The notes: generated by a model not told the origin, from the sequence alone. 64,000 nt of DNA from Blautia schinkii DSM 10518 (GCA_000702025.1 JNKJ01000031.1:1-64000); one strand, 5' to 3'. Positions 25,943 to 35,008 are shown, counted from the first letter of the stretch. Numbers and translations are program-made.

Positions 25943-26818
25943 ATGTCAGTGTTATTACTGTTACTATTTGGAGGATTTCTCTTCCTGGGAATGTTCTTTC
26001 TAGCAGCGGACCTATTAAAAGTGCCATATATGAAGACGGAAAAGGCATTGTTGGATACAGTAAGAAAAAATAAAAAAGGGTCGGCGGCGTTAGACGCGTT
26101 TATGCTGCAGGGAGCCATGAAACTTTCTCATGTAATCCGAATGGACGAGTATCGGAAAAGCAGAATGAAAAATGTGCTGAAAGCAACCGGAATCAAAATG
26201 ACACCGGAAGTATATCAGGCATATGCACTTACAAAAGCCGGTTTACTGTTGGTTGGTATTATTCCGTGTTTGATCTTTTTCCCTCTTTTGACACCAATTG
26301 TAGTATTTCTGGCGGTCATGGTTTATTTTAAGGAGATTCAGCGCGCAGACGAGATGCTAAAGTCAAAAAGAAAGTCAATTGAAGACGAATTGCCACGTTT
26401 TGTTGCCAATCTGGAACAGGAACTGCAGAATAACCGTGATGTGCTTTCAATGGTGGAGAATTTCAGGAAGAATGCGGGTGCGGAATTTGGAGAGGAGCTA
26501 GGGGTACTCGTGGCAGACATGAGGTCATCCAGTTATGAGGCGGCGCTTACCCGATTTGAGGCACGGTTAAACTCTCCAATGCTGTCTGATGTTGTCAGGG
26601 GACTGGTAGGGGTTCTGCGTGGAGATAACAGCGTAGTATATTTCCAGATGCTTGCTCATGATTTTAAACAACTTGAATTGCAGAAATTAAAAAGTGAGGC
26701 CCAAAAGATACCGCCTAAAATCAGGGTTTTTTCGTTTCTCATGCTGATGTGCTTTTTACTGACGTACCTTGCAATTATCGTGTTTGAAATCATTAAGTCA
26801 TTAGGAGGCATGTTCTAG
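25943..26818 (+). CDS. TadC-like inner membrane platform protein
   Basis: This 291-residue paralogue-type partner of TadB has an N-terminal helix, a double hydrophobic segment (LLLVGIIPCLIFFPLLTPIV), the conserved cytoplasmic DELPRFVANLEQELQNNRDV stretch and a final C-terminal membrane helix. It starts 4 nt after the TadB-like gene. Together with TadA and TadB it forms the assembly motor. Confidence 0.82.
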   Translation: MSVLLLLLFGGFLFLGMFFLAADLLKVPYMKTEKALLDTVRKNKKGSAALDAFMLQGAMKLSHVIRMDEYRKSRMKNVLKATGIKMTPEVYQAYALTKAGLLLVGIIPCLIFFPLLTPIVVFLAVMVYFKEIQRADEMLKSKRKSIEDELPRFVANLEQELQNNRDVLSMVENFRKNAGAEFGEELGVLVADMRSSSYEAALTRFEARLNSPMLSDVVRGLVGVLRGDNSVVYFQMLAHDFKQLELQKLKSEAQKIPPKIRVFSFLMLMCFLLTYLAIIVFEIIKSLGGMF

Positions 26819-26844
26819 CTCCAAATGAAAGGAGGTAAAGGAAC

Positions 26845-27240
26845 TTGAAAAAAATATTAAAAACTAATCGTGGAGAGGGATATATAGACATCTGCGTACT
26901 GGTTTTGTGTGCCATGTTGGTAATTGCATTAGCCATCAGCGTATTTCCAGTTTTTTTAGCAAAAAACCAATTAGATACATTTGCAGTAGAATTATGCCGG
27001 GAAGCTGAAATGAGTGGAAGAGTGGGAACGGAGACAACCAGGCGGGAACAGGTATTACGAGAACGGACAGGATTGAATCCTAAAGTTGAGTGGTCAAAAA
27101 AGGGGAATATCCAACTAAATCAGGAGATTACTGTAAAATTGACGTTACAGCGGAATCTTGGGCTATTTGGAAACTTGGGTTCCTTCCCAATCACTTTAAA
27201 GGCTAGTGCTACGGGAAAGAGTGAGGTATATCATAAATGA
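26845..27240 (+). CDS. pseudopilin-like membrane protein (DUF4320-like)
   Basis: This 131-residue protein starts at TTG after GAAAGGAGG. A type IV pilin-like N terminus (NRGEGYIDICVLVLCAML) with a Glu soon after a Gly suggests prepilin peptidase cleavage. A predicted beta-rich extracellular domain follows. It resembles DUF4320 proteins in ICEs with Tad loci and overlaps the next gene by 4 nt. Confidence 0.7.
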   Translation: MKKILKTNRGEGYIDICVLVLCAMLVIALAISVFPVFLAKNQLDTFAVELCREAEMSGRVGTETTRREQVLRERTGLNPKVEWSKKGNIQLNQEITVKLTLQRNLGLFGNLGSFPITLKASATGKSEVYHK

Positions 27241-27782
27241 AGCGTCTGATTTGCTGCTTAAAGGATAAGCGTGGTTCCTCTTTTCCGTTTGTTATTGCAA
27301 TTACATTGGTATTGATGCTGATCATGTGCGGATTTTTGGAATTTTATAGGCTAAAGATTATCGCAAATGGCGTAAGGGACGCTGCGCAGGAGGCTATCAT
27401 GATAACTGTAAATGATAATTATGCCAATGTATATCACGGTGTCAGGGAAGGATACAGTGGAGGATACCAGCCAAATAATGGGGGGTTTAAGTATAGTGTA
27501 AATAAAGGGGACGTGCTGTCTAAAATGGATAAAATACTTGGAACAAGAGTGGAATCCGGTCGGCATGTAAAATATACAGGAGGGGTTCTGGAATACAGCA
27601 TATCAGATTTAAGCGTTACGGCGCGTAATGCGCCGCTTGCGCCAGGAACACCAGAAAATGAACAGAGATTTGAGATTGACGCAATCGTGACATTAAAAGT
27701 ACCAGTTCAGTTTGCGGGAAAACGTCTGCCTGAAATGAAAATCAGGTTAAAAGTCCAGGCTGGATATATAGAAGTATTTTAA
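27237..27782 (+). CDS. TadE/TadF-like minor pseudopilin
   Basis: This 181-residue protein has the TadE/F-like start (CLKDKRGSSFPFVIAITLVL), then FLEFYRLKIIANGVRDAAQE typical of pseudopilin helices. An extracellular beta-rich domain of about 120 residues follows. It overlaps the previous gene and completes the pilus set. Confidence 0.72.
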   Translation: MKRLICCLKDKRGSSFPFVIAITLVLMLIMCGFLEFYRLKIIANGVRDAAQEAIMITVNDNYANVYHGVREGYSGGYQPNNGGFKYSVNKGDVLSKMDKILGTRVESGRHVKYTGGVLEYSISDLSVTARNAPLAPGTPENEQRFEIDAIVTLKVPVQFAGKRLPEMKIRLKVQAGYIEVF

Positions 27783-27856
27783 AATTTAATAGACAGATTT
27801 GCAAAAATGTAGTATGTTTGATGCGATAGAATGATTGCATCAGGAAGGAGAACCAT

Positions 27857-28447
27857 ATGAATGATAAAGTGAAAAAAGGTATGATTATTGCGGTCTGCGC
27901 GGTATGTGGTATTGTACTTGCTGTCATGATTGCCAGTAATTTTAGAAAGCCAGTGAAAACAAATGATAAACTGGCAGAGAGTCAGTCTACAGAAATAGAA
28001 GTGAAACCGGAAATAAAAAAGTCGGAATTAGATAAGAAGCCAAAAGAGACTGACAGTAAAAAAGAAGAATCGCAGGAGGAGCCGGAAACTTCGGAGGGAC
28101 AGACAGAAGCGGAGGAAGGAAGAGAGGACGTTCAGGATAACGGGCAACCCGTGCAGAATATCCAGCCCAGAGTAACAAAACCCGAAACACCAGATCAAGG
28201 AGCATTGAAAAATCCTAGTCAGAAACCAGATGGGGAGCGTGTTGAGGGTGAGCCGGTGCCGGAAAACCATGATGAAGTACAACAGCCGGAGACAGATACG
28301 GTTCCCGGCGCTGCACCAGAAGGTGAGTCACAGGAAGGAAAAATATATGCCCCAGGCTTTGGCTGGATTGACGATATCGGGGAAGGGGAAGGTATTGAAG
28401 ACAGCAACATTTATGAGAACGGTAATAAAATCGGGGTAATGGATTAA
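27857..28447 (+). CDS. membrane-anchored acidic spacer protein (DUF6550-like)
   Basis: This 196-residue protein has one N-terminal transmembrane helix (GMIIAVCAVCGIVLAVMIAS). A long disordered Glu/Lys/Pro-rich region follows, then the short conserved end YAPGFGWIDDIGEGEGI. The layout resembles DUF6550 proteins of Lachnospiraceae ICEs. It would project through the cell wall; the role is unknown. CAGGAAGGAG precedes the ATG. Confidence 0.6.
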   Translation: MNDKVKKGMIIAVCAVCGIVLAVMIASNFRKPVKTNDKLAESQSTEIEVKPEIKKSELDKKPKETDSKKEESQEEPETSEGQTEAEEGREDVQDNGQPVQNIQPRVTKPETPDQGALKNPSQKPDGERVEGEPVPENHDEVQQPETDTVPGAAPEGESQEGKIYAPGFGWIDDIGEGEGIEDSNIYENGNKIGVMD

Positions 28448-28473
28448 CTATATGGAAACAGGATCTATTGTTT

Positions 28474-28502
28474 AGCACAGCTATTTATGGCTGTGCTTTT
28501 TC
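28474..28502 (+). terminator. terminator in the pilus region
   Basis: An AGCACAGC / GCTGTGCT stem with an 8-nt loop is followed by a T-run. Confidence 0.85.
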
Positions 28503-28519
28503 ATTGGAAAGGAGAACAT

Positions 28520-30232
28520 TTGAAAAGCAGAATAAGATGGCTGGCGGGGATTGTATTCAGCCTATGTTTTTTAATCATGTCGGTTCCGACCTATGCAGCA
28601 GGGGAAGGTAATGTGGACGGCGGAGGCGGCAGCATGGGACAAGGTTCTTCGGAAAATTTTTGGTCCCCAGGTGATGAAGGGGTACGTGTGTCAGTGATAA
28701 GTACAAGCGACCATAAAGTAGTAGGTACGCCCATTGACCTTACCAATAAAAACCCATCTGATATCAGACTGCATTTTGGGAAAGTGAGCAAAATGTCTTA
28801 TACGTCAGGCCATGGAATTGGCATTTCCGGTTCAAGATACCAGTATATAAGACCAGCACAGAGACTACCTAAAATCATAAGTTCCCAAAGTTTGGGACCG
28901 GCAAGTATTGCGGAGATTAAGCGGTACTTTACGGACGAGCAGACGGTACGTGGGATAGCAGGCTATATGGGAATAGATTTTAATGTACTTATCAGCGGTG
29001 AATACAGAATCATGATAGAGCCGATTGCTTATGTGACATTGCAGGGAGTAAGAGTTGCCATGACAGCAACCGAAGCAGCATTATATGATGAAGTGGCAGG
29101 CGGGGTGGTATATGCCTGGCTGCGTTCAGTCACTTTCCAGAATTTGCCCCTTGCAATGTTTCTTGAAAAATCTGATTTGGGATACCCTGCGTGGAACGGT
29201 CCCACTAATGGGCTTCGTTCGCATCAGGAAATCAAAACTTCTCTGGGGCTTGGAATTGTACGTTTTAATGGAGAACTGCCAGAACCGTCACCAGAAGTTA
29301 CGACCTTTGATTATGAATACCGCACTAATACGGAGGTTATTACCAGTATTCGTGTGAGTGGCGGACAAAGTGACCCGGATCATAAGGTATCTGTGACATT
29401 TAAAATAAAGGGAAAAACTTATAAGGTGGACAACGTATATTACCCAGAGGGCGGCAGTCAGATTGCATGGGTCCGGTGGACAACACCGTCAACGGAGCAG
29501 ACTATGGAAATTCCGGTTACAGTAAAAGGCGGCGGACGTACAGACAAAGGGACCATACGCGTTAAGATTGTAAATCTGGATAAAAATCCCCCACCGAATC
29601 CGGTTGCAGACGACCGCAATGACAGTTATAAGAGACCGGCAGTTCCATCAAAGAGTCAGCAAACGTCTGCTGACTGGAGTATTTGGCGGCCGTATTGGTA
29701 TTCTTACTGGGTATGGCATAGTGGTGACGATGATGATGATGGCTACTGGTGCGATCATGGCTGGTGGAAGTTCAATATTGATAGATATCACGCAAGTATG
29801 AACGCAACAATGCGTGTACAGCCAGATGGTAAATCGCCCACGGCCAGCGGAAAAACACTAAAGAGTGGTTACGGATTTAATGAATCTATCAGCAGCAATG
29901 TCAGTACAAATCAGTCCAGTGCTGTTACTGGAGCCCAAAATGCAGTAACCTATTTTCCGGAATTTCAATATAAAAAATATTGGCGTTTATTGGACCGAAT
30001 GTCAGGGGGCTTACAGTCAAAATTTGAATTTAAGAAAAATCAGTATAGCACTTTTAAACGGAGGACACATTTCACGCCGATTTGGATACCCGACGGCAAA
30101 TATACACCTTATACATGGCTGATTGATGCATGGACGCCATCAGGTATGTTATCCCTGAATTTAACGGATGACCTGACAATCAAAGGAAATCTGTGGACAG
30201 ATTGGCATATTTCGCCGCAGATACCGGATTAA
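28520..30232 (+). CDS. large secreted surface protein of the pilus locus
   Basis: This 570-residue protein starts at TTG after GAAAGGAG. It has a clear Sec signal peptide (WLAGIVFSLCFLIMSVPTYA, then A|GEGN). The mature protein has a glycine-rich start, a beta-rich middle with an Ig-like stretch (VSVTFKIKGKTYKVDNVYY to KGGGRTDKGTIRVKIVNLD) and a Trp/Tyr- and Asp-rich segment (WSIWRPYWYSYWVW, GDDDDDGYWCDHGWW). There is no sortase motif or C-terminal anchor. It sits between two terminators as its own unit; a pilus-associated adhesin is possible but unproven. Confidence 0.65.
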   Translation: MKSRIRWLAGIVFSLCFLIMSVPTYAAGEGNVDGGGGSMGQGSSENFWSPGDEGVRVSVISTSDHKVVGTPIDLTNKNPSDIRLHFGKVSKMSYTSGHGIGISGSRYQYIRPAQRLPKIISSQSLGPASIAEIKRYFTDEQTVRGIAGYMGIDFNVLISGEYRIMIEPIAYVTLQGVRVAMTATEAALYDEVAGGVVYAWLRSVTFQNLPLAMFLEKSDLGYPAWNGPTNGLRSHQEIKTSLGLGIVRFNGELPEPSPEVTTFDYEYRTNTEVITSIRVSGGQSDPDHKVSVTFKIKGKTYKVDNVYYPEGGSQIAWVRWTTPSTEQTMEIPVTVKGGGRTDKGTIRVKIVNLDKNPPPNPVADDRNDSYKRPAVPSKSQQTSADWSIWRPYWYSYWVWHSGDDDDDGYWCDHGWWKFNIDRYHASMNATMRVQPDGKSPTASGKTLKSGYGFNESISSNVSTNQSSAVTGAQNAVTYFPEFQYKKYWRLLDRMSGGLQSKFEFKKNQYSTFKRRTHFTPIWIPDGKYTPYTWLIDAWTPSGMLSLNLTDDLTIKGNLWTDWHISPQIPD

Positions 30233-30262
30233 CAGTTTGGACAAAAATAAATAAATAGTCAC

Positions 30263-30295
30263 AAAAAGAGGGAGACGCTGAATCTTCCTCTTTTT
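30263..30295 (+). terminator. terminator after the secreted protein
   Basis: An AAAAAGAGG / CCTCTTTTT stem with a 15-nt loop and T-run follows the secreted protein gene. Confidence 0.85.
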
Positions 30296-30316
30296 CTATA
30301 CCAGAGGAGGAGTGAC

Positions 30317-30955
30317 ATGGACGATAAAAACAAAACTTTGGATACCCTGAAAAATGAGGTCTTCTTGTCAAATGAAAACCTTCGAATAGCGGAGGAGGCG
30401 TTATACGCTGACCAGATACCCTATGAGTTGGTGAAGAAGATCATGGAGGTTGGAGGATATAGTAACAAAATAAATGCTTTGCGCAAAGCGTATTTGATGG
30501 GTATAGATTTGGATAGTCTTATTAGTCTTGTGCATGATTCGGACGGCTCGGAGGAAGTCCGGGCAATTGCCTTGGCACTGGAAAGAAAGCTGGATATCCA
30601 GAAGATACAGATTGTAGCAGATGGAAAACACAATTATAGACAAATGGAATTAGTGTTTTACGGGTTTTATTTGGGAAGGAGCGTTCAGGAAATGGAACTG
30701 GCTACGGATAACCGGTTCGATGAAGACCAAATCGAGGAAATCTTATCCGGATTTCAATATGGTCTTACTTATGACCAGGTAGCAGTGTATGCCAAAGAAC
30801 ACTTTGACTGTTATCAGATGAGAACCATAAAAGAAGCATTTCTATATGAGCATCTGACCATTGATGAAGCGGCGGCAATCGCTGTACCCAGTAATAATAC
30901 AAGAAAAATGCGCCAGGAAATTAAAGAGAGGATTAAACGGCGGCATAAGGAATGA
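30317..30955 (+). CDS. helical-repeat protein with MR-type 40-residue repeats
   Basis: This 212-residue all-helical protein is made of repeats of about 40 residues. The clearest unit is RFDEDQIEEILSGFQYGLTY followed by DQVAVYAKEHFDCYQMRTIK. Other units end KMRQEIKERI. The same repeat type occurs in the protein at 51703-52674 and at the C terminus of VirD4, so it may be an ICE-wide interaction module. GAGGAGGAG precedes the ATG. Its end is KRRHKE. Confidence 0.6.
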   Translation: MDDKNKTLDTLKNEVFLSNENLRIAEEALYADQIPYELVKKIMEVGGYSNKINALRKAYLMGIDLDSLISLVHDSDGSEEVRAIALALERKLDIQKIQIVADGKHNYRQMELVFYGFYLGRSVQEMELATDNRFDEDQIEEILSGFQYGLTYDQVAVYAKEHFDCYQMRTIKEAFLYEHLTIDEAAAIAVPSNNTRKMRQEIKERIKRRHKE

Positions 30956-30997
30956 AAACCATAAATCTGAAAATGTGAGAAAGGGTAATGATAATTT

Positions 30998-31327
30998 ATG
31001 GAAGATAAAGCAAGTGATTATATTCAGCGTTTGGCAGAAGATGTGAATAGGCTGGTAAATGACCTTGGGACTTTTGGGTGTATGGATGCGAAAGATTTAA
31101 AAAAGACACCAGAGACCAGGGTCAGAGAAGTATATCAGTGGCTGGCAAGCTCCAAAGGCTGCGGAGAAGCTGCGGAGTATTTTAAGGAGCTGCTAGAGAT
31201 ATTGGATAAGTCGGACACAGAGTATGAAAGAATATCTGACATATGTGAGAGAATCCATAAGGTTCAGGAAATGAAACCCTGGAAGGAGACAATACCTATT
31301 AGGAAAAATGCAGGCAGCCACAGGTAA
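30998..31327 (+). CDS. ICE hypothetical protein with Arg-terminal tail
   Basis: This 109-residue soluble helical protein (DYIQRLAEDVNRLVNDLGTF, VREVYQWLASSKGCGEAAEY) ends in the basic tail IRKNAGSHR. No family was recognised. It precedes the PAPS-reductase-like gene by about 160 bp that hold no clear gene. Confidence 0.5.
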   Translation: MEDKASDYIQRLAEDVNRLVNDLGTFGCMDAKDLKKTPETRVREVYQWLASSKGCGEAAEYFKELLEILDKSDTEYERISDICERIHKVQEMKPWKETIPIRKNAGSHR

Positions 31328-31485
31328 CAGAATTGGAGAGCACGCTATGTAACAAGACAGAATACGAGAACAGCTATCCCTCAAGTAAAAAGGTTTCTGG
31401 ATTCCTTTATAAAAATCGAAATTGAAATGCAAAAGGAGGGATAAGGAGTTGTGGCCATGTAAAACGATAGTCTCTTCGGATTTTA

Positions 31486-32346
31486 TTGGATTTAGAGGCG
31501 AAGAGTATTGAACGAATCAAATTAGCAAGTGAAATGTCAAAGAGGTACTATGATGCCCCCGTAATCTGTACTTACAGCGGGGGGAAGGATTCAGATGTAC
31601 TTCTGGATTTATTTATCCGGTCAGGAGTTGAATTTGAGGCCCACAATTCTCACACAACGGTCGATGCTCCCGATACAGTATATTACATCAGGGAGAAATT
31701 TCAACGTTTAAAAGAAATGGGAATCCCATGTTATATCCATATGCCGCCACTAAGCATGTGGCAGTTGATTGTTAAAAAGAAGATGCCGCCCACCAGGATG
31801 CAGCGCTACTGTTGTGAAATTCTGAAAGAAAACACAACACCAGACAGGCTGGTTTCTACAGGTGTGCGCTGGGACGAGAGCAATAAACGGTCTAAGAGAG
31901 GACAGTTGGAAGCGGCAGCCCGAAAGGTCGAGAACAGGATCACCCTGATGAACGATAATGATGATAAGCGGTTAGTTGTCGAGCGGTGTGCAATCCGTGG
32001 CCGGGTAGTGTCAAACCCTATCATTGATTGGAAGCATAAGGACATCTGGGATTATATCCGATCCAACCATATGCCGTATAATCCGCTTTATGATATGGGC
32101 TATAAGAGAGTTGGCTGTGTTGGGTGTCCGATGGCCGGCAAGAACCGTTACAAAGAATTTGCAGACTTCCCAAAGTACAAGGCAGCTTATATCCGGGCGT
32201 TTGATAAAATGCTGGTGGCAATCCATTCAGCGGGGAAACCTACGAAGTGGAAGAACGGAGAGGACGTGTTCAGGTGGTGGATGGAGGACAAAAATGTTGA
32301 GGGGCAGTTATGTCTCGCAGATTTTATGGACATGGGACCAGACTAA
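31486..32346 (+). CDS. PAPS reductase/sulfotransferase-family ATP-pyrophosphatase
   Basis: This 286-residue protein has the adenylating P-loop TYSGGKDSDVLLDL, then THTTVDAPDTVYYI-like spacing and QRYCCEILKE. The region DWKHKDIWDYIRSNHMPYNP and a cysteine cluster GYKRVGCVGCPMAGKNRYKE resemble DndC/PAPS-reductase-like proteins on mobile elements. The family activates a carboxylate, sulfur or nucleobase by adenylation. TTG at 31486 is the first plausible start but lacks a good ribosome site. The next two genes form a cassette with it, possibly for nucleic acid or metabolite modification (inference). Confidence 0.75.
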   Translation: MDLEAKSIERIKLASEMSKRYYDAPVICTYSGGKDSDVLLDLFIRSGVEFEAHNSHTTVDAPDTVYYIREKFQRLKEMGIPCYIHMPPLSMWQLIVKKKMPPTRMQRYCCEILKENTTPDRLVSTGVRWDESNKRSKRGQLEAAARKVENRITLMNDNDDKRLVVERCAIRGRVVSNPIIDWKHKDIWDYIRSNHMPYNPLYDMGYKRVGCVGCPMAGKNRYKEFADFPKYKAAYIRAFDKMLVAIHSAGKPTKWKNGEDVFRWWMEDKNVEGQLCLADFMDMGPD

Positions 32347-32409
32347 AACAATGAATCAACAACAGGAGGTTTACGTTCCAACCGGAACTAAATTATATAG
32401 AAAAAGTGA

Positions 32410-32853
32410 ATGAAGGCAGTACCGATTGAGTTAAAGGCGGCAAATGAATATGTCGCACAAAATCACAGGCACCATAGCCCCGTGTACCGGAATAAATTCC
32501 GTATCGCATGTACCGAACATGGCAGAATATGTGGTGTAATACAGTGCGGAAGACCGGTATCCAGGCATTTAGACGATGGAAAGACAATAGAAGTGACACG
32601 CTGTTGTACGGATGGTACAGCCAATGCCTGCAGCTTTTTGTATGGCAGGGCGGCCCGGATTGCAAAGGAGATGGGGTATGAGAGAATCATTACTTATATT
32701 TTGGACTCGGAATCCGGGATATACCTGCTGGCTGCTGGCTGGAGATGCGACATTAAAAGAACGGGCGGCGGTTCCTGGGATACACCTTCCAGGCGGAGAA
32801 ACACAACTGCACCGCAATGCAAGAAACAGAGATGGGTAAAAGATTTAAGATAA
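32410..32853 (+). CDS. XF1762-like N-acetyltransferase-related protein
   Basis: This 147-residue protein matches the XF1762 type: VPIELKAANEYVAQNHRHH at the start, a GVIQCGRPVSRHLDDGKTIE core and TRCCTDGTANACSFLYGRAA. The GNAT-like segment YERIITYILDSESGIYL and the typical ending KKQRWVKDLR follow. Such proteins occur beside PAPS-reductase-like genes in phages and ICEs. The substrate is unknown. Confidence 0.75.
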   Translation: MKAVPIELKAANEYVAQNHRHHSPVYRNKFRIACTEHGRICGVIQCGRPVSRHLDDGKTIEVTRCCTDGTANACSFLYGRAARIAKEMGYERIITYILDSESGIYLLAAGWRCDIKRTGGGSWDTPSRRRNTTAPQCKKQRWVKDLR

Positions 32854-32860
32854 AGGGGTG

Positions 32861-33958
32861 ATGAATGTAAAAATCGGAATTATTGATGCTGATTTACTGG
32901 AAAAAAACAGACATCGCATGCCAAACTTGGCATGCATGAAAATCAGCTCATATCATAAGCAGATGGGTGACCAGGTAGAATTGTTGACTGATTATTCCAG
33001 AGTAAAGGAGTTTGGACGGGTGTATCTTTCAAAGGTTTTTACAGAGACAAGATGCCCAGAGGAAGTTCTTACGATGGAGCATGTCAGATACGGTGGAACT
33101 GGATTCTATGCAGACCGGGCCCCGGAATTGCCTTATGAAATAGAACATGCCATGCCTGATTACAGTCTGTACGAAAATTGGCTTGCAGACCAGGGCGAAG
33201 ACGGGAAACGAAGTAAGAAATTCAAGTATTATCGGGATTATTCCATAGGTTTTCTGACAAGGGGATGCTTTAGGCAATGCCCTTTTTGTATAAACCGCAA
33301 TAAGACTGCATCAGTTCCTGCAAGCCCTATAACTGAATTTTATAGCCCAAAGAAAAAGAAAATCTGCCTGCTGGACGATAATTTTCTGGCATGTAAGGAG
33401 TGGCACACATTGTTGGGACAGCTACGGGAAACGGACCGTCCGATACAGTTTCGGCAAGGTTTGGATATCCGGCTCATCACTCGGCAGAAAGCTGAGGAAC
33501 TGACAGCTTGCAGGCTGGATGGAGATTTAATCTTTGCATTTGACAATATCAAGGATACAAAAGTGATTGTTGAGAAGATGCAGGTCATAAATAACGTATT
33601 TCAGGAATCAAAGAGAGTGAAATTTTATGTTTTGACCGGATTTGATGAAATGGGGAAATACGACCGATTATTCTGGCGGCAGGATCTTCTGCAAACATTT
33701 GAGCGCATAAGAATATTGATGGGGCTGCGAGCCTACCCGTATATTATGAGATATGAAAAATACAGGGAGTCTCCTTATAGGGGGATGTATGTGAACCTGT
33801 CGAGGTGGTGCAACCAACCCCAGATGTTTAAGCGAATGAGTTTACGGGAGTTTTGCTATCTGGCAAAAGACGGAAGTGCCTGCAGAAACTATCTGCAGGA
33901 ATTTGAAAGGGACTTTCCAGAAGCCAGGAATTACTTGGATATGAAGTTTATGGAATAA
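32861..33958 (+). CDS. radical SAM protein with N-terminal B12-binding-like region
   Basis: This 365-residue protein has an N-terminal Rossmann-like part (VKIGIIDADLLEKNRHRMPN, GRVYLSKVFTETRCPEEVL) resembling cobalamin-binding regions but without a clear DxHxxG. The radical SAM motif is GCFRQCPFCINRN (Cys-x3-Cys-x2-Cys). DDNFLACKEWHTLL and FRQGLDIRLITRQKAEEL complete the barrel. It starts within an extended ribosome site (AAAGGGGTGATG); GTG 32858 is an alternative. It is the third gene of the modification-like cassette. Confidence 0.72.
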   Translation: MNVKIGIIDADLLEKNRHRMPNLACMKISSYHKQMGDQVELLTDYSRVKEFGRVYLSKVFTETRCPEEVLTMEHVRYGGTGFYADRAPELPYEIEHAMPDYSLYENWLADQGEDGKRSKKFKYYRDYSIGFLTRGCFRQCPFCINRNKTASVPASPITEFYSPKKKKICLLDDNFLACKEWHTLLGQLRETDRPIQFRQGLDIRLITRQKAEELTACRLDGDLIFAFDNIKDTKVIVEKMQVINNVFQESKRVKFYVLTGFDEMGKYDRLFWRQDLLQTFERIRILMGLRAYPYIMRYEKYRESPYRGMYVNLSRWCNQPQMFKRMSLREFCYLAKDGSACRNYLQEFERDFPEARNYLDMKFME

Positions 33959-33982
33959 GATTCTGGTCCAGGAGGTGGCAAT

Positions 33983-34987
33983 ATAAAATTTTCGGATGAA
34001 GAATTGGATATAGCAAGGAGTGTAGATCTGGTATCCATAGCTGAACGTCAAGGGTTTACTACAAAAAGAGTCGGCAATTATTATACGTTGAAGGAACATG
34101 ATTCTATCAGGATAAAAAACAGGAGGACCTGGCTGCGTTTTTCAGTTCCACAAGGTATGGAAGGTCATAGTGGAGATACTATAGAATTTTTGAGACAGTT
34201 TTGTGGAATGGATTTTCGGGAATCTGTCATTTATCTGCTTGATGAAGCTGGTTATGGATACGTAGATAAAGCATTTAAAAGTGATACATATAGAAAAAAA
34301 CATGAATGCAGAAAGGCGGAGCAAGAGACAGAACCAGAAGAGAAGGGGGAATTTGTACTTCCAGAGGCAAACGATAATTACCGGCGTTTATATGCTTATC
34401 TGTTGAAAACACGTTGCTTGAGCAAAGAAGTGGTGGACTGGTTTGTAAAAAAGAAACTAATCTATGAAACACGCAGATACCATAACGTGGTTTTCATTGG
34501 CAGGGATTCATTTGGAACCGCCCGTTTTGCCAGCATGAGAGGGACGATTGACAATTATGGAAAGCCGTTTAAAGGAGATGTAGACAATAATGACAAAACC
34601 TATGGATTTACCGTGCGAAACAGGAAAAACAAAGAAGTCAAGGTATTTGAGGCGGCTATTGATTTAATGTCCTACATGGATTACAAACGAGACGGACAGT
34701 CAAACAAGCTGGCATTGGGAACAACCTGGGACGGAGCATTAGAACGGTTTCTGTTAGAAAACCCCCAGATTAAGTTAGTCAGCCTGTATCTTGACAACGA
34801 TAAAGCGGGGCGAAGAGCAGCGGCAGCATGCCGCGAAAAATATAGGGAAATGGGTTATCGTGTAAAAGTCCGGTTTCCACCGCATGGGAAAGACTGGAAT
34901 GAATTCCTTGTTAAAGAAAGGAGAAAAGCAATAGTTCAATATTTGGAAAGAAGCAGGAATGTGGTGCGGAAACAGGCGATTGTATAA
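33983..34987 (+). CDS. primase-like protein with Toprim domain, probable ATA start
   Basis: This protein of about 334 residues has an N-terminal part like ICE/plasmid DUF3991-Toprim proteins (FSDEELDIARSVDLVSIAER, GDTIEFLRQFCGMDFRESVI). A C-terminal Toprim fold contains EAAIDLMSYMD and LVSLYLDNDKAGRRAAAAC, with the DND metal site. The family N terminus begins exactly at ATA 33983, 6-7 nt after AGGAGGT. TTG 34004 is the first ordinary start, but lacks a ribosome site and would trim seven conserved residues. An AUA start is likely. Confidence 0.75.
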   Translation: MKFSDEELDIARSVDLVSIAERQGFTTKRVGNYYTLKEHDSIRIKNRRTWLRFSVPQGMEGHSGDTIEFLRQFCGMDFRESVIYLLDEAGYGYVDKAFKSDTYRKKHECRKAEQETEPEEKGEFVLPEANDNYRRLYAYLLKTRCLSKEVVDWFVKKKLIYETRRYHNVVFIGRDSFGTARFASMRGTIDNYGKPFKGDVDNNDKTYGFTVRNRKNKEVKVFEAAIDLMSYMDYKRDGQSNKLALGTTWDGALERFLLENPQIKLVSLYLDNDKAGRRAAAACREKYREMGYRVKVRFPPHGKDWNEFLVKERRKAIVQYLERSRNVVRKQAIV

Positions 34988-35008
34988 TTCCAATAGAAAA
35001 GAGGTAAT

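Noticed and set aside
31486..33958. Dnd phosphorothioation defence system
   Set aside because: Only a DndC-like ATP-pyrophosphatase is present; DndA, B, D and E partners are missing and the neighbours are of other families.
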